The notes: a model not told the origin generated them from the sequence alone. A stretch of DNA of 64,000 nt from Psychrobacter immobilis (GCF_904846185.1 NZ_CAJGZQ010000018.1:16411-80410); one strand, 5' to 3'. Counted from the first letter of the stretch, positions 1-9,821 are shown. Made by a program: numbers and translations.

Positions 1-1122
1 TATGCCGCGGTAGTCTATAGTGAAATGACAGCGCGTGGCTTACTGGCAGCGGCTGGATGCATGCAGTCAAAACGTAAAATAGTCGCGACTTGGTTATTGG
101 GTACCTCACTACTGAGTCTCAGCAAAATTCTAAACAATATGGAACTTGGGCATAATGTCATGCATGGTCAGTATGACTGGATGCAGCACCCGTATCTCAA
201 TAGCCAAAAGTTTGATTGGGACATTGTCTGTCCTGCCCCCTTGTGGCAACACTCTCATAATTACTTGCATCATACTTTTACCAATATCGTTGGTCGTGAC
301 CATGATGTTGGCTATCACTTAATTCGCGTGACTGATGAGCAACCTTGGACGCCAAGCGACCGCCACAATATGTTTAAGACAGCGATATTGGCTCTAGGTT
401 TTGAGTGGGCGGTCGCCTTTCATGATATTCAAATCAGTGTCGACGAATACGCAGACTCCCCTGATCGACACCAAACCATGCAACAGAAATCTCGCGCATT
501 ATTTGCCAAAATCGCCCGGCAAGTGGGCAAAGATCATATTGTGCTACCCACGTTAGCAGGGCTGACATTAGGTCGAAGTAGTGCTATGACGACACTGAGC
601 GGTAATGTTACTGCCAATATCGCTCGTAATCTGTGGACATGGGCGGTGATATTCTGTGGACACTTTACCGAACAAGCACACATCTATACCCATCTCGATG
701 CCGATGAGACTAAAGGCGACTGGTATGTGCGTCAAATTCTTGGCTCCAGCAATATTCAGGGCAGTAAGCTGTTTCACATTTTGACGGGTAATTTATCGCA
801 TCAAATCGAGCACCATATTTTCCCTGATATGCCAGCCAGTCACTATGCTCGTATCGCACCACAATTACAGGCGATATGCCGCAAGTACAATCTACCCTAT
901 AATACTGGGCGCTTTGGTACACAATTCCGGCAAATGCTGGGACGTATCCGCCACTTTAGCAAGCCAAGTGCGGAAGAATGGCAGTCTTATTTACACTCAC
1001 AAACTACGTCAATCGCTGAAACAAATCATGCCGTAACAGAAAGACCAAAAGAGCTGCCCGCTATACGTGGATTGGGTAAGTATCTTCCCCCTGTCATGCG
1101 TCAAGCCTTATTTTATGCTTGA
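1..1122 (+). CDS. Fatty acid desaturase, 5' end missing
   Basis: Membrane di-iron desaturase that would introduce a double bond into acyl chains, probably to keep membranes fluid in the cold. The reading frame is open to the window edge, so the start lies outside; 373 residues are visible. All three histidine clusters are present: HNVMHGQ, then HSHNYLHH, then HQIEHHIFPDMP near the C-terminus. The last cluster, with Q before IEHH, is typical of the front-end and acyl-lipid desaturase group. Hydrophobic segments lie between the boxes. The family is clear. Regiospecificity cannot be read from the sequence. Confidence 0.9.
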   Translation, partial: YAAVVYSEMTARGLLAAAGCMQSKRKIVATWLLGTSLLSLSKILNNMELGHNVMHGQYDWMQHPYLNSQKFDWDIVCPAPLWQHSHNYLHHTFTNIVGRDHDVGYHLIRVTDEQPWTPSDRHNMFKTAILALGFEWAVAFHDIQISVDEYADSPDRHQTMQQKSRALFAKIARQVGKDHIVLPTLAGLTLGRSSAMTTLSGNVTANIARNLWTWAVIFCGHFTEQAHIYTHLDADETKGDWYVRQILGSSNIQGSKLFHILTGNLSHQIEHHIFPDMPASHYARIAPQLQAICRKYNLPYNTGRFGTQFRQMLGRIRHFSKPSAEEWQSYLHSQTTSIAETNHAVTERPKELPAIRGLGKYLPPVMRQALFYA

Positions 1123-1344
1123 TGTACAGCTCATATGGAGATCACTGGCAGACCTCTTTAGTCTTAACATTTACGCTATCGACTCTTACGCTAAAGAACT
1201 ATAAATGTGAATCGAAAGGACTCATACTTTAGTGAATAATCTATTTGGTCATTCAAGCTTTTTTCATTTAAAAATACGCTTGATCCATCCTAAAAAAAAC
1301 CAATAATATTTAATGATAATAATCAATAATAACGGAGAACATCC

Positions 1345-1638
1345 ATGAAAAATCAAGACTCTGAACAAAACCTAACCATCACCCATGATGAACAGGCTAA
1401 TCGCTTTGAGACCTCTATTGACGGTCATACTGGCTATATTAGCTATCAAGAGCGTGACGATACATTAGTTTATGATCATACTATCGTACCTCAGGAGCTA
1501 GGCGGGCGCGGTATTGGTTCAGCATTGGTCAAGCATGCCCTCAACTATGCTCGTGAACAGAATAAAAAAGTGATACCACAGTGCTCATTTGTCTCGTCAT
1601 ATATCAGCAAACATCCTGATTACCAAGACTTGCTATAG
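1345..1638 (+). CDS. Small GNAT-like N-acetyltransferase (YidJ/YjdJ type)
   Basis: A 97-residue protein of the short GNAT class (Acetyltransf_CG family). It has the acetyl-CoA-binding core QELGGRGIGSALVKHAL, where R/Q-x-x-G-x-G/A is the pyrophosphate loop. The closing part PQCSFVSSYISKHPDYQDLL matches the conserved end of this family. The short length is normal for the class. GGAG sits just upstream of the start. It stands alone, with 222 bp to the desaturase and 375 bp to phhB. The substrate is unknown for most members and cannot be inferred here. Confidence 0.85.
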   Translation: MKNQDSEQNLTITHDEQANRFETSIDGHTGYISYQERDDTLVYDHTIVPQELGGRGIGSALVKHALNYAREQNKKVIPQCSFVSSYISKHPDYQDLL

Positions 1639-1770
1639 TCCACTCTTTAGCGATGAGCCATAGAAAATGTAGTATGCTAGTAGGCATTATAATTTCTTTA
1701 GAAGTATTTTAAGCATTTATTATGGTTCAGCTTGGCTAATAAAATTGAAGCGTTAATACGCTACTACCCT

Positions 1771-1836
1771 CCTATTTATTTGCTATCGGCCCTCGTATAT
1801 TTATCTTCGAATATATGGCAAGATAGCAAATATAGG
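1771..1836. repeat. Large imperfect inverted repeat in the spacer before phhB
   Basis: The arms TATTTGCTATC (1777-1787) and GATAGCAAATA (1822-1832) pair perfectly. Pairing extends outward through CCTAT/ATAGG with a 2-nt bulge. A second, inner AT-rich stem (GTATATT/AATATAT) lies within the loop. It could be a small MITE-like relic or a structured RNA 3' end for the acetyltransferase gene. No clear T-run follows. The rest of 1639-1941 shows nothing recognisable. Confidence 0.5.
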
Positions 1837-1941
1837 CGGGTTTTCTGACCTATAATGCCGATAGAATAAAAGGTCTTTACAGTGATGTAATAGCGTCAAT
1901 GATATAGCTGAAAAAGAGGATTGAAGTTTCGTAAAATAGCT

Positions 1942-1969
1942 TTGACAGCTACAATGTAGTGCCTGATAT
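1942..1969 (+). promoter_or_regulatory. Candidate sigma-70 promoter for phhB
   Basis: A consensus TTGACA (1942-1947) is followed after 16 bases by TGATAT (1964-1969). This leaves about 45 bases to the phhB start. The -35 is perfect, the -10 is fair and the spacing is slightly short. This is a prediction from sequence only. Confidence 0.45.
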
Positions 1970-1971
1970 AG

Positions 1972-2307
<336 letters not shown>

Positions 2308-2369
2308 TGATGTGTTTGTTTTTATAATGTTTATAAAAATTTTTCATTAGCAAATACATTATTAAATAC

Positions 2370-2402
2370 AAAAAAAAGTCCTCAATTGAGGACTTTTTTA
2401 TT
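2370..2402. terminator. Bidirectional rho-independent terminator
   Basis: The stem AAGTCCTC/GAGGACTT has an AATT loop and is flanked by an A-run on the left and a T-run on the right. It can end transcription of phhB from the left and of the minus-strand DUF1328 gene from the right. Confidence 0.9.
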
Positions 2403-2422
2403 TAACAATCTACAGGTATTAA

Positions 2423-2578
2423 TTACATCTTGCGGCTTACAAATGCCACAATAAATAAAATGACAGCGACAGCTAAGAAAATATATGCCAAATTAGCAGA
2501 CAATCCTGCGACACCGCCAAAACCCAACAAACTTGCTAACAATGCGATCACGGCAAAAATAATAGCCCAGCGAAACAT
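2423..2578 (-). CDS. DUF1328 small inner-membrane protein (YtjA type)
   Basis: A 51-residue protein that starts [17 protein letters not shown], continues with [16 protein letters not shown] and ends VAFVSRKM. This is the DUF1328/YtjA pattern: two hydrophobic segments with a glycine-rich turn between them and a basic end. AAGGAGAAGG lies directly upstream of the ATG, a strong ribosome-binding site. The length matches the family. No molecular function is established; members are often stress-induced. A plus-strand open frame over the same bases is only its shadow. Confidence 0.9.
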   Translation of the reverse strand: MFRWAIIFAVIALLASLLGFGGVAGLSANLAYIFLAVAVILFIVAFVSRKM

Positions 2579-3148
2579 AACCTTCTCCTTAAAAATTATT
2601 ATTAGAAAACCAGATTTTTAGATTGATATAAAGGACAATTATTAATAAATAACCATCATTATTAATGAGTGTCTTGCTCTCTCTAAGATTCCTTTTTCTT
2701 TACTTTTTGTTTTTTTGATATTTATTAGTTTTTCAACCATTAATACTGCTTACGACCATAGATTAGCAATATTTATCTTTAGAAAACGTTCATTTTGGTA
2801 ATGATATCGGTAGGTTATGTAACCTTTGTAGCAAATCTTAACATCGAACCTTTTTTTCATCCCTTTATGGGAGTTATGTGTACAGATGGTTAGTTATCCC
2901 TTAGCCATCAACATTTTCATCATATAATCTGCTATAAACAGTAACTTACAAGTCATTTTTACTGGTCAAAAATACTTTAATATATCTTTTTCAGGCAGAT
3001 ATAAGTCTGACCAATAACTCATTTAGTCATGACTTATTTAGTTAATCTGATTTCTATCTAAAAACTAGACCTCAAACTCTGACTGTTAAATGGCAACAAA
3101 TTTTAAACGTCACACGACTCATCAAAATAGCTATTAAGGATAATAAAT
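2579..3148. other. Intergenic region, 570 bp, no gene recognised
   Basis: An AT-rich stretch between the divergent DUF1328 gene and the reductase gene. It must hold promoters in both directions, but I could not fix any with confidence. AAGGA near 3136-3140 is the ribosome-binding site of the downstream gene. Confidence 0.6.
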
Positions 3149-4441
3149 ATGGATACCAATACTAATACGGATACCTCAAACAATACACAACAGCGCAGCG
3201 ATGGAAAGCATCCTTACGCGGTCGTCTTATATGGTGCAACCAGCTTTGTTGGTCAAATCACAGCACACTATTTAACAGAGTTTTTATCTAATACTAAAGA
3301 CAAAGAGGGCTCCGACGTCACGTGGGCGATTGCTGGGCGTGATGAAGCAAAACTAAACGAATTGCAGTCTAAACTTGGCAGCACTGTCGATATTATTCTT
3401 GCTAATAGTGACGATGCGGACAGCCTTGATGAAATGACCAAACAAACCCAAGTCATCATTTCAACCGTCGGTCCTTATCTTAAATATGGTGAGCCGCTGA
3501 TCAAATCTTGTACCACTCATGGGACAGATTATGTCGACCTCACCGGTGAAGCTATCTTTATCAAAGATATGATGGACAAGTATCAGGACGCGGCAAAGCA
3601 AAGCGGCGCTCGTATTGTCAACTCGTGTGGCTTTGATTCGATTCCATCGGATTTGGGCGTCTACTTTACTCAAACCCAAGCAGAAAAGAAATTTGGTCGC
3701 GCTTGTGATGTGATTCATATGCGTGTCAAAGCGGCGAAAGGGGGTCTATCGGGTGGTACCATTGCCTCGATGGCGACTATTTTTGAAGAAGTCGGAAAGG
3801 ATAAGTCACGTCGTAAGCAGGTAGCAAATCCTTACCTACTCAATGATGACAAAGATGCACCAAACGTGCGCCAAGCTAATGTCAGTAAGCCAGAATACGA
3901 TAGTGAGCACAAACGCTGGCTTGCGCCTTTTGTGATGGCTAGTATCAATACCCGTATCGTTCATCGCACCAACCAATTGCTTGGCTATGAATATGGTCGT
4001 GACTTTAAATATGACGAAGCAATGTGGATGCAAGATGGTGTGAAAGGTCAATTATCAAGCTATGCAATGAGCGCAGGCCTGTTTGGATTTGCCACTGCTA
4101 TGATGGTCAAACCGAGCCGTGAATTATTAGCTAAGCACGTGCTACCCAAGTCAGGTTCTGGTCCGTCTGCAGAAGAGCAAGCAAACGGCTACTTTGACAT
4201 TCGCCTCTTTGGGGAAATAGCTAATAAAGACACCATCAATACGAAAGTAACGGGTGATAAAGATCCAGGTTACGGCAGTACCTCGCGTATGCTAGCGCAA
4301 GCAGCGTTATGCTTAGCACAAGATATTAGCAAAGAAGAAATTGGTGGTGGTTTTTGGACGCCAGCCTCTGCCATGGGTAATCATCTACTGGCACGTTTAG
4401 AAGAGCATGCGGGTCTGAGTTTTGAAGTCGTCGATTCGTAA
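3149..4441 (+). CDS. Saccharopine dehydrogenase-like NAD(P)-binding reductase
   Basis: A 430-residue protein with an N-terminal Rossmann fold: AVVLYGATSFVGQITAHYL, then WAIAGRDEAKL. The conserved VISTVGPYLKYGEPLI and CGFDSIPSDLGV follow. This combination marks the saccharopine-dehydrogenase-like group that also contains the mycobacterial trans-acting enoyl reductases. True saccharopine dehydrogenase activity is unlikely; members act on lipid-linked or unknown substrates. The polar N-terminal tail rich in Asn and Thr (about residues 1-20) precedes the domain. The gene stands alone with its own terminator. Confidence 0.8.
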   Translation: MDTNTNTDTSNNTQQRSDGKHPYAVVLYGATSFVGQITAHYLTEFLSNTKDKEGSDVTWAIAGRDEAKLNELQSKLGSTVDIILANSDDADSLDEMTKQTQVIISTVGPYLKYGEPLIKSCTTHGTDYVDLTGEAIFIKDMMDKYQDAAKQSGARIVNSCGFDSIPSDLGVYFTQTQAEKKFGRACDVIHMRVKAAKGGLSGGTIASMATIFEEVGKDKSRRKQVANPYLLNDDKDAPNVRQANVSKPEYDSEHKRWLAPFVMASINTRIVHRTNQLLGYEYGRDFKYDEAMWMQDGVKGQLSSYAMSAGLFGFATAMMVKPSRELLAKHVLPKSGSGPSAEEQANGYFDIRLFGEIANKDTINTKVTGDKDPGYGSTSRMLAQAALCLAQDISKEEIGGGFWTPASAMGNHLLARLEEHAGLSFEVVDS

Positions 4442-4492
4442 GATTACCCATTTATAAATCTAAGCAATCTACTTCTTAATATCTAATTACTG

Positions 4493-4522
4493 ACCGTATC
4501 TTAGCAACGAGATACGGTTTTT
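4493..4522 (+). terminator. Rho-independent terminator of the reductase gene
   Basis: ACCGTATCT (4493-4501) pairs perfectly with AGATACGGT (4510-4518) across an 8-base loop and is followed by a run of T. Confidence 0.9.
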
Positions 4523-4914
4523 TATTGCCTATTTTTTCTCATTATTCAGAGTGCAATCTTTTGAGCCATTGTTAATAAATAATAATAACGTGATTCTTTG
4601 GTAAATGATATTGCCACTTCTTGCCTTTTTAATACATTAAGCTACACATTTCTAGAGTAATGTCACAGCCATATTGCAGTGAATAACGTAAGATAAAAAA
4701 GTTAGGCAATTTTTTACCCCATATTTTTTTATCCCATATTGCATAGCAGCTTTGAAACGAATAATTGGCTCATTAACATTTCATTTAGACTTTAAACGCG
4801 TCAGAGTAATTTTCTAGTGCAATAAAAATCATATTAATAAAAATTAAGTTTTACTTATTTATCATAAATTTGAAATAAATCAATAGACTTCAATCTAATT
4901 AAAAGGACATAACA
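4523..4914. other. Intergenic region, 392 bp, no gene recognised
   Basis: Very AT-rich sequence upstream of an exported-protein gene. The only clear signal is AAAAGGA near 4901, the ribosome-binding site of that gene. No repeat, RNA or further coding signal was recognised. Confidence 0.6.
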
Positions 4915-5754
4915 ATGAAAATCAATATATTAACCGCTGCTGTGATGACATCTGGTCTTGCTATGTTTGCAAGCTCTGCTAACGCCGCTATGACTACCGA
5001 TAGCCACGGCAATGTTGGCTATGACAGTTATGAGGAGTGTGTCACCGCTGTCAAAGACGGTTCGGCCAAATTTTATACCCCTTATACTTATCAAAACCCA
5101 AAGCGCCAAGTAGGTGAAGCAACTGTCAAAAAAATGCGTTTGTCTGAAGTAATGATTCCTCAAACAATGGTCAATGCAAACAACTTAACAGCCAGTGATT
5201 ACTCAGCAGGTGCTTGTGATTTAGGGGTTGGGCAGTCAAATGGTCGCTATGGTGTTTCGGGTGCATTGGTTGGGAAATACGTCCCTATCGCCGCTGATAT
5301 GCCTGTCAACGTCTATATGGATAAAGCTGGCAATCCAGTACGTTTAAGCATGCAGCAGTGCGATAACCACTTTGGTGCCAAGTTTCCAACGCCTATTATG
5401 AGCGAAACAAAAGAAGCTACAGCACCAGAAGCACAACTCGCGATTATCGAAGATCGCCTTGTAGAGCCTGTCATCGTTGAAACCACACGTGTTATCCGCC
5501 CTACTAAATATAGTGTCAAAGAAGTCATCATTGTGCCGAAAGATCAAATCAAGCGAGTAAACACAGCGTCAGGTACAGCCATTGCTATCGAAGACGAGGC
5601 TAACCGTACTGTAATCGTTGGTGAAGAAGCAGATGCGGATGTCATCGACAATACTGAAATCAACCAAACCTTCCCAGTCATTCGTGTTCCTAGTAGCAGC
5701 ACTCAACAACGCGTCGTTGATCCAAACACTGGCAAGTATATCGTTATTGAATAA
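4915..5754 (+). CDS. Exported protein of unknown function
   Basis: A 279-residue protein with a clear signal peptide (cleavage expected after SSANA, residue 24). The mature part starts with a segment holding two cysteines (YDSYEECVTAV and GACDLG) and a third at QQCDNHFG. Then comes a long, acidic, valine/isoleucine-rich region (EPVIVETTRVIRPTKY, VKEVIIVPKDQI) that looks like short repeated beta strands. Export to the periplasm or outer membrane is an inference. AAAAGGACATAACA precedes the ATG. I do not recognise a named domain. Confidence 0.75.
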   Translation: MKINILTAAVMTSGLAMFASSANAAMTTDSHGNVGYDSYEECVTAVKDGSAKFYTPYTYQNPKRQVGEATVKKMRLSEVMIPQTMVNANNLTASDYSAGACDLGVGQSNGRYGVSGALVGKYVPIAADMPVNVYMDKAGNPVRLSMQQCDNHFGAKFPTPIMSETKEATAPEAQLAIIEDRLVEPVIVETTRVIRPTKYSVKEVIIVPKDQIKRVNTASGTAIAIEDEANRTVIVGEEADADVIDNTEINQTFPVIRVPSSSTQQRVVDPNTGKYIVIE

Positions 5755-6208
5755 GACTGTAATGAAATACAGACGAACCAGATTTGTTGAGACATCGTTG
5801 CTATAAAAATTAGAGATGGGAAAGTAGAAAATAATGCTATTTTTCTATCTGACAATAACCATACAATAGTTGCACAAAGTCACCTGATAACATCCGTCTG
5901 TTAGAATTTTAATCTATGGACTACTGAACTAACGCTTGTTTAGTTGGTATTCTCCCCTTTAGATTTTTATCACTGATTTAGGTCAGCTTATAAAGCTCTT
6001 TATCCAAATCCATCATGATAGTCTCTTAATGGTTATCATGATTTTATTTTGTCTATCAATTAAATGTTAGATATATTAAATATATAGATTTCAATTACTA
6101 AATGAATGTGTGATATGCAACGGCTGTATACAGCAGTTAGCAACATAAGCGTCAAGTTTGAAATTTTTTAAGCTGACATTATAAGATTGTAAATTAAGGA
6201 ATTGATTA
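5755..6208. other. Intergenic region, 454 bp, no gene recognised
   Basis: An AT-rich spacer between two genes for exported proteins on the same strand. No terminator with a T-run, repeat or RNA gene stood out. Confidence 0.55.
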
Positions 6209-6613
6209 ATGAAAAAAAGTACTCTGTCTTTATCGCTACTGATTGGCGCTGCGCTCACAATCCCAAGTTTGGCTATGGCAGCACCTGCTGATACTGCAGC
6301 AGTAGATGTGCAATCAGCGGCTACTGCCACTACACTTGAGATGGAAGGTGACAATACAAATAATGCCTCAACAGACAATCAATCTAGCCCATTTCAGATT
6401 AGTGAGACACAGATTATCTCAAGAGCAAGCACTAATAACGTTAATAACAGTGCTAATCAACAGCCGATGACTACTGAGCTTCAAGCTGAGCAAGAAGCAA
6501 TGGATGCCGAACAAGAGCTGATTCAAGATTCTGAAGAAGCGATGCAAGAAGAAGACTCGTTAGACACACAAGAAGAATTACAAGAAGCTGAAGAAGCCAC
6601 AGAAGAATTATAG
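6209..6613 (+). CDS. Small acidic exported protein, Glu/Gln-rich
   Basis: A 134-residue protein with a signal peptide (KKSTLSLSLLIGAALTI, cleavage expected after AMA near residue 25). The rest is low-complexity: an Ala/Thr/Asn-rich stretch, then from about residue 88 a strongly acidic tail of E, Q and A (EEAMQEEDSLDTQEELQEA), likely helical or disordered. No cysteine occurs in the mature part. The start is supported by TTAAGGAATTG upstream, and a strong terminator follows. Function unknown; it may bind cations or basic partners in the periplasm, which is speculation. Confidence 0.7.
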   Translation: MKKSTLSLSLLIGAALTIPSLAMAAPADTAAVDVQSAATATTLEMEGDNTNNASTDNQSSPFQISETQIISRASTNNVNNSANQQPMTTELQAEQEAMDAEQELIQDSEEAMQEEDSLDTQEELQEAEEATEEL

Positions 6614-6728
6614 AATACGATACAAATCCCGCTGTTAGCTGAAATCATTGAAAAGAGGTTATTCAGCGAGTTAGGTTTGAGCAGTTATCAGTGTTCATTA
6701 ACAATTTCTATTTTTAAATAAATTCCAT

Positions 6729-6758
6729 AAAAAAGGCAGCCTAATGGCTGCCTTTTTT
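6729..6758. terminator. Bidirectional rho-independent terminator
   Basis: GGCAGCC and GGCTGCC form a perfect stem with a TAAT loop, flanked by six A and six T. It sits between the convergent acidic-protein gene and tex and serves both. Confidence 0.92.
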
Positions 6759-6775
6759 ATCACTATTAACATTAA

Positions 6776-9325
6776 CTATTTTTTGGTTTTAGTCACGCCA
6801 GCTTCCTGTAACAGCGCCCCAAGCGTACCCATTTTGCTAGGTGCTTCTGCTTTATCAGCCCTTGGCGCTTTGCTACGATCATTATTAGCATGGTCTTTAT
6901 CCTGACGATTACCGCGAGATTTCGACGGGCGCTTATCAGTCGTTGGACGGCTACTGTTTGGGCGTTTGCTATTTGTATGATCGCTACGTGGACGACTGAC
7001 TTTCTCATCATTACCAGTACTTTCAGCCGATTTAGCTGCTGGGCGCGCAGGCTTTTCAGATTCTGGCTTCATACTAAAGCCAATACGACCACGTTTTTCA
7101 TCGATAGAGATGACACGTACCGAGACGATATCGCCAGGCTTGACGCGGTTCATCGGGTCAGCGACAAAGTCATTGGCCATTTGTGAGATATGTACCAAAC
7201 CGTCCTGATGGACGCCAACATCAATGAAGCAACCGAAGGCTGTCACATTGGTCACCACGCCTTCAAGCTGCATGCCCTCGCTCAAGTCTTTAATACTGTT
7301 AACGTCTTCACGGAAATTGGCGGTTTTGAACTCAGGACGTGGATCACGTGCTGGTTTGGCTAGCTCCTCGATGATAGCAGTTACACTAATATTGTCATCA
7401 TTAGCAGCCAGTGCAGTGGTATCTATCGTATTTAATATGCCGTCATTACCGATGACTTCTGGCAATGCTTTACCAGTTTGTGCCAATAAGCTATCGACCA
7501 GCGCATAGCTTTCTGGATGCACACCAGTGGCATCAAGGGGATTACTACCACCATGGATACGCAAGAAGCCTGCTGCTTGTTCGAAGGTCTTAGCGCCTAA
7601 GCGTGGGACGTTTTTCAATGATTCACGACTGTCAAAAGCACCATGCTCTTTACGATAGGTCACGATTTGCTGCGCTACGTTTTTATTCAAACCAGCGATA
7701 TGTGCCAAGATAGCAGGGCTTGCGGTATTTACATCAACGCCAACCGCATTTACGCTATCTTGCGTGACTTTATCAAGACTATCTGCCAATTGTGTTTGGT
7801 TAACATCATGCTGATATTGACCAACGCCAATGGCTTTTGGATCAACCTTGACCAATTCTGATAAAGGGTCTTGCAAGCGACGGGCGATAGAAACCGCACC
7901 GCGTACAGAAACGTCTAAATTACCAAGCTCATCAGTGGCAAGCTCACTGGCTGAATAAACAGACGCACCTGACTCATTGACGATAACTGATTTGGCTTTT
8001 AACGCATCGTTCGCAGCCAAAATCTCTTTAATCATCGCATCTGTTTCGCGGCTCGCTGTACCATTACCGATAGCCACCAAATCAACGTTGTAAGTACTTA
8101 ATAATTCATCGATGACTTTTTTGGCTTCATCCATTTTATTATCAGGGGCAAATGGATAAACGGTGGCGACGACAGGCTTGTCTTCACTGTCTAACATGAC
8201 GTGACCTTGAGCATCGACAATGGCCATTTTGACGCCATGACGGATACCAGGATCGACACCTAAAATCACTTTACGACCAGCAGGTGCTGACATGAGTAAA
8301 TGCTGCAGATTATTGGCAAACACGTCAATCGCATCGGCTTCAGCAGTCAGACGTTTTTCCGTCAATAAACGGTGTTCGATATGCGGACGCCATTTGTCTT
8401 TCCATAAACTGGTCGCCGCTTCTGTCAAAAACTCTTGACGCTCGGCTGGAGCTTTTGTATCAACGTCAAAATGCTTAATAATTTTTTCGATAAACGGCGC
8501 GTCTTCGCCTTCTATTTTGAGGCCCAAAACGTTTTCTTGACGACCACGTAGCATCGCTAATAAACGATGATTTGGCAGACGCGCAAGGCTTTCGCTATGC
8601 TCGAAGTAATCTTTAAACTTCTCGCCGACTTCGCGTTTTTCTTCACTGGCAACGGCAGATACGATACTGGCCGTCTTGGCAAAGCCACTGCGCAAGTTGT
8701 CTAGCAAAGCCAAAGCCTGCGTCCATTCATCAACGATGATGGCTTGTACACCAGCAAGTTGCTTGGTGATATCGCTAAAATCAACTTCGATCTCATTACC
8801 ACTATCATCGGTAATGCTCGATTGAACTTGATAGTCTGCTAATGCGTCAGTTGGCGTGACGGCTTGCGTCAAGACGGCTTGCGCTGCCACATCAAGACCA
8901 GCAGCACGTGCTTTGGCGGCAGGAGAGCGGCGACGCGGGCGGTATGGCAAGTAAATATCTTCAAGCTCAAGTTTCGACGTCGCATTATCGATACGCGTCT
9001 GCAGCTCGTCAGTCAAATTGCCCTGAGTGCTGAGCAGCTCAGTAATCTTGAGGCGACGGGTAGCCATATCGCGCTCATAATTGAGCGACTTCTCTAAAGC
9101 TCGCAATTGCGCATCGTCAAGATTCTGCGTCTTTTCTTTACGGTAACGGGCAATAAATGGAACGGTCGCGCCTTCATCGTAAAGTTTGACAAACGCATTG
9201 ACTTGAGCAGTCTTAATGCCAAGCGCGCGAGCAAGCTTGTCGTGAATATTCGCGTGTGTGGTTGCATCCAAAACCTGTGCATTTGTCGAGGTTTGAGATG
9301 GCGTTAAGGTATCAGTGCTACTCAT
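6776..9325 (-). CDS. tex: Tex, RNA-binding transcription accessory protein
   Basis: An 849-residue protein with the standard Tex layout: an N-terminal helical Tex domain (about 20-330, with VPFIARYRKEKTQ), a YqgF/RNase-H-like domain (from VILGVDPGIRHGVK near 355), a helix-hairpin-helix part (NTASPAILAHIAGLN, VPRLGAKTFEQAAGF), and an S1 domain (about 677-745, GCFIDVGVHQDGLVHIS). It acts in the cytoplasm on nucleic acids and transcription complexes. The C-terminal 95 residues are a basic, Lys/Arg/Ser-rich disordered tail. The gene stands alone. The assignment is firm. Confidence 0.97.
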   Translation of the reverse strand: MSSTDTLTPSQTSTNAQVLDATTHANIHDKLARALGIKTAQVNAFVKLYDEGATVPFIARYRKEKTQNLDDAQLRALEKSLNYERDMATRRLKITELLSTQGNLTDELQTRIDNATSKLELEDIYLPYRPRRRSPAAKARAAGLDVAAQAVLTQAVTPTDALADYQVQSSITDDSGNEIEVDFSDITKQLAGVQAIIVDEWTQALALLDNLRSGFAKTASIVSAVASEEKREVGEKFKDYFEHSESLARLPNHRLLAMLRGRQENVLGLKIEGEDAPFIEKIIKHFDVDTKAPAERQEFLTEAATSLWKDKWRPHIEHRLLTEKRLTAEADAIDVFANNLQHLLMSAPAGRKVILGVDPGIRHGVKMAIVDAQGHVMLDSEDKPVVATVYPFAPDNKMDEAKKVIDELLSTYNVDLVAIGNGTASRETDAMIKEILAANDALKAKSVIVNESGASVYSASELATDELGNLDVSVRGAVSIARRLQDPLSELVKVDPKAIGVGQYQHDVNQTQLADSLDKVTQDSVNAVGVDVNTASPAILAHIAGLNKNVAQQIVTYRKEHGAFDSRESLKNVPRLGAKTFEQAAGFLRIHGGSNPLDATGVHPESYALVDSLLAQTGKALPEVIGNDGILNTIDTTALAANDDNISVTAIIEELAKPARDPRPEFKTANFREDVNSIKDLSEGMQLEGVVTNVTAFGCFIDVGVHQDGLVHISQMANDFVADPMNRVKPGDIVSVRVISIDEKRGRIGFSMKPESEKPARPAAKSAESTGNDEKVSRPRSDHTNSKRPNSSRPTTDKRPSKSRGNRQDKDHANNDRSKAPRADKAEAPSKMGTLGALLQEAGVTKTKK

Positions 9326-9648
9326 AGACGTATCAATCGTTGAGAAATGTAGTTTTGCATTATAGCAAAAGCTGCATGAATAAAAATCCTTTTTATCTTT
9401 TCGTTATTTATCGCTAGTTTTATGACGAAAATCGTCTCATATCATAGGTTCTGTCGCTTTATTAAACAAACGCATACAGCATTTGTCCTGATGGGTGATG
9501 CAATTAGTGGTGCAATCTTATACACTAAAGTATCGAAGGCGCAAATATTGGTACGCGCTGACGCATTGAACAATAGTATTCAAATTTATGATGGATTGAG
9601 ACGGACCTTTACTTTTGACCACTCATTGAATAAAGACAGTTTTTTTGT

Positions 9649-9754
9649 ATAGTCGATTCAAGATAATTTAGCGATGAGGACAGCACGTTAAAATACTATA
9701 AATAGTAGACTCAACGAGCCTGACACCGTATTTTCTTTATATCATTTTGGCTAT
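9649..9754. repeat. MITE-like repeat, copy A (106 bp)
   Basis: A related sequence lies at 60580-60686. Both copies begin ATAGTC, with the similar stretch TTCAA-x-ATAAT just after, and end GGCTAT, so the tips form a short inverted repeat (ATAGTC/ATAGCC). The best conserved part is about 37 bases (9695-9731), with the small stem ACTA-TAAA-TAGT and the stretch GAGCCTGACACCGTAT. The remainder of the 496-bp spacer between tex and ompR (9326-9821) holds nothing else I can support apart from the ompR ribosome-binding site. Confidence 0.65.
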
Positions 9755-9821
9755 ATAACCTTTAGCCTTGACTGTTAACGATAATTTCTACTAATAATAA
9801 TTTTTATAAGAGGATGCCTGT

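Noticed and set aside
2430..2621. 63-residue plus-strand frame
   Set aside because: It is the antisense shadow of the minus-strand DUF1328 gene, which has a strong ribosome-binding site and a family match.
9422..9652. 76-residue plus-strand frame between tex and ompR
   Set aside because: No ribosome-binding site, no recognisable product, and its end runs into a non-coding repeat. Treated as chance.
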